Of a stretch of 20,917 nucleotides of DNA, positions 15,948 through 20,917 are shown one piece after another. The notes under the pieces are model-generated. The model did not search any database, was not told where the DNA came from, and worked only from the letters and a program-made list of their open reading frames with translations. The stretch is from a virus. The position numbers and the translations under genes were made by a program. Positions within the stretch are counted from its first letter, which is position 1, and each line of letters starts with the position of its first letter. Location of the stretch: positions 1 through 20,917 of the IMG/VR virus record IMGVR_UViG_3300010883_000635; one strand, written 5' to 3'.

Positions 15948-16880
15948 TTATCCTGTCCAAGAACTTCCATCCCAATACCTAGCACTATGCGCTCCTGCTG
16001 AAGCTACTTCAGTATCAAAAACTGATCCAGTATTTCCTGTAGCAGTTACTCTTACAAATATTGCTGTTGACGTATTATAAGTTGTAGTAGTATTTACTGA
16101 CGCATCTGTAGCTGTAGTTTTTGTTGTAGCAAAAGTTGTTGTAGTATTAAAAGTTGTTGTTGTATTAAAAGTTGTTGTAGTAGCATGTGACGTACCGAAA
16201 GTCGTAGTAGTATTATAACTTGTTGTAGTAGAGTGTGAAGTTCCAAAAGTTGTAGTTGTGTTTTTACTTGTAGCTGTAGATCTCGTTGTATTTCTACTTG
16301 TAGCAAAACTTGTGTTAAACGTAGTTGTTGTACTTCTACTTGTGTTGAAAGAAGTGCTTCTGCTTGTGGTTATCGTTACATTACCAACAGTATTTTCATC
16401 TGCTGTAAAATGAGTGGTGTTAAAACTGGTATTTCTGCTAGTGGCAAAAGTTGTAGTAGTGCTTTTGCTAGTGCCTCTTGTAGTATTAAAACTGGTACTA
16501 AAAGTAGTTGTAGTATTAAAAGATGTTGAAGTTGCTCTAGTAGTATTATAACTTGTTGTAGTAGCGTGTGAAGTTCCAGTAGCTCTAGTAGTATTATAAC
16601 TTGTTGTAGTGCTTCTAGTTGTTGAAGTAGCTCTAGTTGTGGCTGTAGCAAGTGTTGTATTATAAGTTGTAGTAGTGTTTGTAGTGCCGCCAGTTGATGT
16701 AGTTTTAGTAGTTGCTGTATCTTTAGTAGTCTGTCTAATAGCATTAAATACTGTAGTTAAAGAACCATCTGTTTCTAAAACAACAGCATAGTTTACAAAT
16801 CGTAAATTTCCGTTTGTTACTTTTACTAAAATTGGATCAGGTGTTTCAATCGAATCACCATCCCATACTCTAATACCCAT
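15948..16880 (-). CDS. Thr/Ser/Asn-repeat surface or fibre protein, 310 aa
   Basis: Residues 1-50 form a short folded-looking start (MGIRVWDGDSIETPDPILVK). Residues about 51-266 are almost wholly Thr, Ser and Asn, with regularly placed Phe/Tyr, Arg and His, in units such as NTTTTFGTSH and SYNTTRAT. The C-terminus is a small domain that ends SARYWDGSSWTG. The WDG at both ends, VWDGDS and YWDGSSW, resembles aromatic-Gly elements found in carbohydrate-binding or tail-fibre modules. Alternating Thr with spaced aromatics suits a beta-structured fibrous shaft. No signal peptide is seen, so a virion part is more likely than a secreted one. It directly follows the tail fibre gene with 15 nt between, including AAGGAA before the start. 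The dense Thr/Ser makes it a plausible acceptor for the transferase-like genes downstream; this is inference. Confidence 0.75.
   Translation of the reverse strand: MGIRVWDGDSIETPDPILVKVTNGNLRFVNYAVVLETDGSLTTVFNAIRQTTKDTATTKTTSTGGTTNTTTTYNTTLATATTRATSTTRSTTTSYNTTRATGTSHATTTSYNTTRATSTSFNTTTTFSTSFNTTRGTSKSTTTTFATSRNTSFNTTHFTADENTVGNVTITTSRSTSFNTSRSTTTTFNTSFATSRNTTRSTATSKNTTTTFGTSHSTTTSYNTTTTFGTSHATTTTFNTTTTFNTTTTFATTKTTATDASVNTTTTYNTSTAIFVRVTATGNTGSVFDTEVASAGAHSARYWDGSSWTG
16083..16730 (-). repeat. Thr-rich low-complexity repeat region
   Basis: Residues 51-266 of the 310-aa protein consist of short degenerate repeats, mainly (N/G/A)-T-(T/S)-(T/x)-T-F with local six-residue spacing, for example FNTTTT three times running near residues 238-255. 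The DNA is built from GTAGT/GTTGT-type words on the plus strand, which also keeps other frames open here. Confidence 0.8.
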
Positions 16881-16895
16881 TATCTATTCCTTGTA

Positions 16896-19800
16896 TTATA
16901 CAACGTACCAAACAAAACCAGTTTTCTTAGCTGACTGATCGCCTGAAGGTGCTGTAGTTACTATTGCAAAGTCTCTAGCGTCTACATCAGTTAAAGCTAC
17001 TTGAACCATAGTTCCGTTATCGTTTACAACAATTCTATCTGCATCTGCAAGAGTTGTAGAAGTAGCACTTGTATTGCCATCTATAATGTTTAACTCTGCT
17101 GCAGTACTTGTCACACCATCTAGGATATTTAACTCTGCGGCTGTAGAGGTAACTCCATCAAGAATGTTTAGTTCTGCGGCAGTTGATGTTACTCCGTCAA
17201 GAATATTTAATTCAGCAGCTGTAGAAGTTACTCCGTCTAATATGTTTAGCTCTGCAGTAGTTGATGTCACTCCGTCTAGTATGTTTAACTCTGCTCCAGT
17301 TGAAGTAACAGCAGTTGAGTTAAGAACTAATTTGCCGTCACCGATAGTAACTTTATCATTAAAAGCAGCTGAGCCTGCGTCTGAACCGTCAAGTGTAAGC
17401 ATGGTAATATCAGCAGTAGCATCTGTTCCTTTGAATATTATATCACTATCATTAGCAGCTGCATCTATTGTAATGTTTCCTGAGCTTGTTGTTATGTTTA
17501 TTGCAGCATCTCCTGCTGCTATATCATCTGCTGCACTTGATAGTCCTGCTTGAAAATATGTTTTAAAGGTAGCGGCACTTGTAACTTTCATAGTACCTGC
17601 ATCATTATGAAGAATACCATCACCATCTGCTACAGCAGTTGTTCCTACTGTTGCTCCACCATCAATAAGATTTAATTCACCTGCTGTGCTTGTCACACCG
17701 TCTAAGATGTTAAGTTCTGCGGCAGTTGATGTCACTCCATCTAGGATGTTCAGTTCTGCTGTTGTGCTTGTAACGCCGTCAAGTAAGTTAAGTTCAGTAA
17801 AGGTACTAGTTACACCATCTAAAATGTTAATTTCTGCAGCAGTTGAAGTAACCCCATCAAGTATATTTAATTCTGCTGCTGTACTTGTAACCCCATCAAG
17901 TATATTTAATTCTGCTGTGGTACTTGTAACCCCATCAAGTATATTTAATTCTGCTGCGGTACTTGTAACCCCATCAAGTATACTTAATTCTGCTGCTGTA
18001 CTTGTAACCCCATCAAGTATATTTAATTCTGCTGCGGTACTTGTAACCCCATCAAGTATATTTAATTCTGCTGCTGTGCTTGTTACACCGTCAAGTATAT
18101 TTAATTCTGCTGTAGTTGAGGTAACTCCATCCAGGATATTAATTTCTTCTGGTGTAGAACTAATCTGTGTAGTTGATGCAGCAGCTAGAACTGGAAGAGT
18201 ACCGGATACATTTGGTAATCCTATTGTTCTATCTCCTGTTGGATCAATTACAGTTAATGTAGTTTCATGGGCATCTGCTGTAGCTCCTTCAAATATAATT
18301 GCATTTGAAGCTTCCATAGTAACTGTATCTACTGTAGTAGTTGTTCCTGCTACAGTAAGGTTAGGTACTAGTAGTTGTCCTGTACTAGGATTATATCTTA
18401 ATGCTCCTGTATCGTCTAGTAAAGCATTAGATTCATCATGAAATATTACAGGAAAGTTAGTGTTAGCTGTGCTATCTGTGACTGTAGCTGTAGCAGATAA
18501 TGTTGCATTTGCTACTGTAGTTCCTGCAATAACACTTGCCAAAGCTGTACCGTTAACTGTAATTGCATCAGCTTCTAAAGTTCCGTCTATGTCTGCATCA
18601 CCTGATATGTCTAAGGTTGCAGCATCTAGTTCACCACTAATAGTAATATGTCTACCACCAGTAATATCAATATTTGCATCAGCTATAAGAGCTTTACTTG
18701 CTATAACAGTTCCGTTTGTTATTCCATCTATAAGATTAATGTCTGCTGCACTAGCTGTAACACCATCCAAAATGTTTAACTCTTCTGTAGTGCTAGTAAC
18801 GCCATCAAGTAAGTTAAGTTCAGTAAAGGTGCTAGTTACCCCGTCAAGAATATTTAATTCTGCTGCGGTACTTGTAACTCCGTCAAGAATGTTAAGTTCT
18901 GCTGCGGTGCTTGTAACGCCATCAAGAATGTTTAACTCTGCCGTGGTGCTTGTAACTCCATCAAGAAGATTAAGCTCTGTAAAAGTAGATGTAACTCCGT
19001 CTAAAATGTTAAGTTCTGATGCTGTGGAAGTAACACCATCTAATATATTTAGCTCTGCAGCAGTTGACGTAACTGTTGTTCCACCTATAGATAGTGCGTC
19101 TGTTTCAAGCGTACCATCAAAGTCTCCGTCTACAGCATCTATGTTACCTACAAATTCTGTAGCGGTTAATTTGCCTGAACTTGGGTTATAAGTAAATCCT
19201 GTATCAGTTTCTAATCCTTGAGTTCCTGTAGCCCCATCAACAAAAACTGGAAATATAGTTTCGTCTGTGCTGTTGTTTGCAGATAATGTAACTGTTGTTG
19301 CTAGTGCTGCTGTTCCAGAAGTATCTTGATTAAGAGTACCTATTACAAAGTCTAATGTATTATCACTATCCTCATAAGTTACAGTTATATTTGTTTCAGT
19401 ATTCGAGCTAACCATAGCTCCTACAGTATCACTAATTGTTTCTGCTAATGTAACACCACCTATTGTAATAGCATCAGCTTCAAGAGTACCATCAATATCT
19501 GCGTCACCACTAATGTCTAAACTTGTTGCGTCTACTTCTCCTGCTACTGTTAATACACCGCTTGATAGTGTCATTAAATCAGTGTCTGATGTATGTCCAA
19601 TAGTTGTTCCGTTAATTATAACATTATCGACTGTTAAAGTTGTTAACGTTCCTAATGAAGTTATATTAGATTGAGCAGCAGTAGTTACAGTAGCCGCTGT
19701 TCCAGTTACGTTCCCTGTAACGTTTCCTGCAACGTTCCCTGTAACGTTTCCTGTTAATGGCCCTGCAAAGGCATCAGAAGTTACTGTGCCATCAAAGTAA

Positions 19801-20156
19801 GCATCTTTAAATTCTAGAGAGTTTGTGCCTAAATCAATATCGTTATCTGTAACAGGAACAATAGCTCCGTCTTGTATGCGTATTTGTTCTACAGCCGCAC
19901 TCGATACTTCTACATATACTCCCCATCTATTGTTTGTACCATCAGCAACTATCTTATTTAAAAAGTCTATATCGCCTATAGTGTGTATGTTACCGCCTTG
20001 CCCCGCAGTACCATCATGTCTATGACCTGTAGAATCTGCGCTGCTTGAAGAGTAAGCAAAAGCGTTTAAGAGTTGGTTGTATTCATTATTAAAAAGAGCA
20101 GCGGTGATAGTATCGCCATCAGCTAATGAACTTTGTCTGGTATATGTCTGAGCCAT
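16896..20156 (-). CDS. Tail fibre protein with ELNILDGVTSTA repeat arrays, 1086 aa
   Basis: The probable tail fibre has a conserved-looking N-terminus: MAQTYTRQSSLADGDTITAA, then LFNNEYNQLLNAF and DSTGHRHDGTAGQGG (41-55), the 'H-x-H-D-G-T' element common near phage fibre starts. DIDLGTNSLEFKDAYFDGTV (106-125) and a GNVT repeat follow. The shaft has three arrays of a 13-residue unit, consensus T-(A/T/F)-A-E-L-N-I-L-D-G-V-T-S, with 9, 13 and 6 copies. Between them are beta-rich spacers that include two copies of LDISGDADIDGTLEADAI. The C-terminus ends KKTGFVWYVV. Such repeats are known from marine phage fibres and are thought to form a trimeric beta-rich shaft. The protein would bind the host surface. 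GGGAG precedes the ATG, and the gene starts 3 nt after the upstream stop. Confidence 0.9.
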   Translation of the reverse strand: MAQTYTRQSSLADGDTITAALFNNEYNQLLNAFAYSSSSADSTGHRHDGTAGQGGNIHTIGDIDFLNKIVADGTNNRWGVYVEVSSAAVEQIRIQDGAIVPVTDNDIDLGTNSLEFKDAYFDGTVTSDAFAGPLTGNVTGNVAGNVTGNVTGTAATVTTAAQSNITSLGTLTTLTVDNVIINGTTIGHTSDTDLMTLSSGVLTVAGEVDATSLDISGDADIDGTLEADAITIGGVTLAETISDTVGAMVSSNTETNITVTYEDSDNTLDFVIGTLNQDTSGTAALATTVTLSANNSTDETIFPVFVDGATGTQGLETDTGFTYNPSSGKLTATEFVGNIDAVDGDFDGTLETDALSIGGTTVTSTAAELNILDGVTSTASELNILDGVTSTFTELNLLDGVTSTTAELNILDGVTSTAAELNILDGVTSTAAELNILDGVTSTFTELNLLDGVTSTTEELNILDGVTASAADINLIDGITNGTVIASKALIADANIDITGGRHITISGELDAATLDISGDADIDGTLEADAITVNGTALASVIAGTTVANATLSATATVTDSTANTNFPVIFHDESNALLDDTGALRYNPSTGQLLVPNLTVAGTTTTVDTVTMEASNAIIFEGATADAHETTLTVIDPTGDRTIGLPNVSGTLPVLAAASTTQISSTPEEINILDGVTSTTAELNILDGVTSTAAELNILDGVTSTAAELNILDGVTSTAAELSILDGVTSTAAELNILDGVTSTTAELNILDGVTSTAAELNILDGVTSTAAEINILDGVTSTFTELNLLDGVTSTTAELNILDGVTSTAAELNILDGVTSTAGELNLIDGGATVGTTAVADGDGILHNDAGTMKVTSAATFKTYFQAGLSSAADDIAAGDAAINITTSSGNITIDAAANDSDIIFKGTDATADITMLTLDGSDAGSAAFNDKVTIGDGKLVLNSTAVTSTGAELNILDGVTSTTAELNILDGVTSTAAELNILDGVTSTAAELNILDGVTSTAAELNILDGVTSTAAELNIIDGNTSATSTTLADADRIVVNDNGTMVQVALTDVDARDFAIVTTAPSGDQSAKKTGFVWYVV
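17067..17300 (-). repeat. Fibre repeat array 3 (6 x 39 bp)
   Basis: Six units of 39 bp encode TGAELNILDGVTS through TAAELNIIDGNTS near the fibre C-terminus. Units are in frame and without spacers. Codon use differs between units, so they are older copies than those in the middle array. Confidence 0.9.
17649..18155 (-). repeat. Fibre repeat array 2 (13 x 39 bp)
   Basis: Thirteen 39-bp units run from TPEEINILDGVTS to TAGELNLIDGGAT. Six neighbouring units, 17844-18077, are almost identical at the DNA level, with one Asn-to-Ser change (ELSILDG). Confidence 0.9.
18714..19064 (-). repeat. Fibre repeat array 1 (9 x 39 bp)
   Basis: Nine 39-bp units run from TAAELNILDGVTS to SAADINLIDGITN. The TFTELNLLDGVTS variant appears twice, each time followed by a TT-x-EL unit. 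Confidence 0.9.
19701..19754 (-). repeat. GNVT tetrapeptide repeat in fibre N-terminal region
   Basis: The sequence TGNVTGNVAGNVTGNVTG (residues 135-152) is four to five copies of a four-residue, 12-bp unit. It lies where fibre proteins of this kind often have a 'G-N-(L/V)-T-G' linker between the attachment domain and the shaft. Confidence 0.85.
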
Positions 20157-20159
20157 TTT

Positions 20160-20917
20160 CTATTGTCTCCCTGATGGTCTGTAATTTATATATAGTCCGT
20201 TTATTGTGTAAGGAGCGTTTGTGTCCTCACTAAAAATTTTAAAGAAGTTACTGTGTCCGCTTCCTTGTATGCTTTGTCTTATTAATGGAGCTTCTGGCGC
20301 ACCAAATTTAGCTCCTCCGCTAAAAGTAGAAGATCCAAAAATAGCAGGATCATTTGTTTCTAATGAAACATCATTAGGTTGTATTTTATCTGTAGTGTCA
20401 AAATCAAACCTAACTCTTAATGTAGGATCTGTTGCTCCTTCTGGTCTTAAAGATACCTTAACGTGATCTATAGTTTTTAAAGTTCCAAAGTCTCCGTAAT
20501 CAAAGTCTGGTGACTGGTACTCTGCTAATATATTTGTTTCAGTTCCTGAAGGATTAAAAGCACTTCCTGTATCATGATTATAAACATAACCGCTTCTGTC
20601 TCCGTGATAAACTTTTTCTCTGCCTGCAAAGTTAAAACCAGAAGTTACAGCAGGAGCTTGTATACCTTTTACTTCTGTCCACTCAAATCCTCTAGCTGTA
20701 AGTGTACCTGTAATGCCTTTAGAGTTACCTGTAGATTCTGCACTACCGCTATAGTAAAGTCTATATTGAGACTTATCTCTAAGAACTACACTTGTAAATT
20801 CATAATCAACAATATTATCAAATATGTCATTTATAACAGGCTGTATCATTTTACTGACAGTGCCGAGTTCTACATCACCAATTCTCGCTGTACCTGCAAT
20901 AGTTCTAAAACCATCAG
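20160..20917 (-). CDS. Tail tube/nozzle-like protein, C-terminal part (5' end cut by window)
   Basis: The frame stays open to the right edge, so the ATG at 20849-20847 is probably internal: the codons before it read DGFRTIAGTARIGDVELGTV and continue without a stop. About 251 residues are visible. They are beta-rich, with GREKVYHGDRSGYVYNHDTG (a repeated-strand 'hairpin' style), YQSPDFDYGDFGTLKTIDHV and RVRFDFD. The end is SIQGSGHSNFFKIF followed by APYTINGLYINYRPSGRQ. This ending, 'Q-G-S-G ... (P)-(F/Y)-T-I-x-G-(L/F)-x-(I/L)-x-Y-x-x-x-G-R', is typical of large tail proteins in podo- and siphophages, including tail-tube/nozzle proteins encoded just before the fibre gene. The exact assignment (tail tubular protein B type or hub) needs the missing N-terminus. 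Confidence 0.6.
   Translation of the reverse strand, partial: DGFRTIAGTARIGDVELGTVSKMIQPVINDIFDNIVDYEFTSVVLRDKSQYRLYYSGSAESTGNSKGITGTLTARGFEWTEVKGIQAPAVTSGFNFAGREKVYHGDRSGYVYNHDTGSAFNPSGTETNILAEYQSPDFDYGDFGTLKTIDHVKVSLRPEGATDPTLRVRFDFDTTDKIQPNDVSLETNDPAIFGSSTFSGGAKFGAPEAPLIRQSIQGSGHSNFFKIFSEDTNAPYTINGLYINYRPSGRQ

Noticed and set aside
16094-16744. Minus-strand Leu/Gln-rich open frames inside the Thr-repeat gene
   Set aside because: They are alternate frames of the ACT/ACA-rich repeat DNA, lack start context, and lie wholly within a better supported gene.
16884-16905. TATAAT-like -10 box on the minus strand over the fibre stop codon, before the Thr-rich gene
   Set aside because: A perfect TATAAT is present but no convincing -35 lies 16-18 bp upstream, and such words are common in AT-rich DNA. 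It overlaps the fibre stop codon.
17067-19064. CRISPR-like direct repeats
   Set aside because: Units are 39 bp, adjacent with no unique spacers, and keep one coding frame; they are protein repeats.
17074-19191. Long plus-strand open frames opposite the fibre gene (17074-17553, 17686-18441, 18460-19191)
   Set aside because: They are the antisense reading of the 39-bp repeats, which have no stop in that frame. Their peptides are simple repeats (VTPSSIFNSAAV type) and none has a supporting context on the plus strand.
20160-20849. A complete 229-aa gene starting at 20849
   Set aside because: The frame remains open upstream of this ATG to the window edge, and the upstream residues (ARIGDVELGTVSK) read as normal protein, so the gene is 5'-truncated by the window.

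Overview
The window looks like the late structural and lysis part of an AT-rich tailed-phage genome (free phage or prophage). Every gene I can support runs leftward on the minus strand, packed head to tail. Gaps are 0-20 nt and several junctions are 1-nt TAATG overlaps. No tRNA, rRNA, CRISPR array, insertion sequence, integrase or host-type gene was seen, and no gene-free stretch exceeds 300 bases. The AT bias, the tail-fibre array built on ELNILDGVTSTA, and 'GG-K/R-V' motifs such as TGGRVELARGG and FAEGGKV resemble phages of abundant marine bacteria. A podovirus-like particle is suggested by a tail-tube/nozzle-like C-terminus followed by a fibre gene and a run of very large virion-type proteins in the place of ejection proteins. 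This is inference: no terminase, portal, capsid or polymerase gene is in view.

In transcription order (right to left): the C-terminal part of a beta-rich tail protein cut by the right edge (20917-20160); a 1086-aa tail fibre with three arrays of a 13-residue/39-bp repeat (20156-16896); a 310-aa protein that is largely Thr/Ser/Asn repeat (16880-15948); two tiny coiled-coil genes that look like tandem paralogues (15942-15796 and 15794-15654, found by direct reading); two overlapping glycosyltransferase-like genes (15664-14768 and 14811-14071); a 79-aa membrane-anchored coiled-coil protein (14071-13832); a 1011-aa protein with about 34 in-phase 11-residue repeats (13823-10788); a 359-aa Ala-rich membrane-active protein (10767-9688); a 189-aa conserved-looking virion protein (9675-9106); a 796-aa protein (9106-6716); a 1891-aa giant protein (6714-1039) with a possible ADP-ribosyltransferase-like fold and a C-terminal SleB-type cell-wall hydrolase; a 46-aa basic gene (1021-881); an 86-aa basic Cys-containing protein (881-621); a 97-aa unknown (619-326); and the first 115 residues of a holin-like protein cut by the left edge (345-1).

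The likely working logic: the tail and fibre genes build the receptor-binding end; the 1011-, 359-, 189-, 796- and 1891-aa proteins form an internal or ejection set that carries its own wall hydrolase; the holin-like gene belongs to lysis. The least explained part is the insert at 14071-16880, where a Thr-rich repeat protein, two microproteins and two glycosyltransferase-like genes sit together inside the structural operon. A self-glycosylating surface or fibre system is a testable reading of it.
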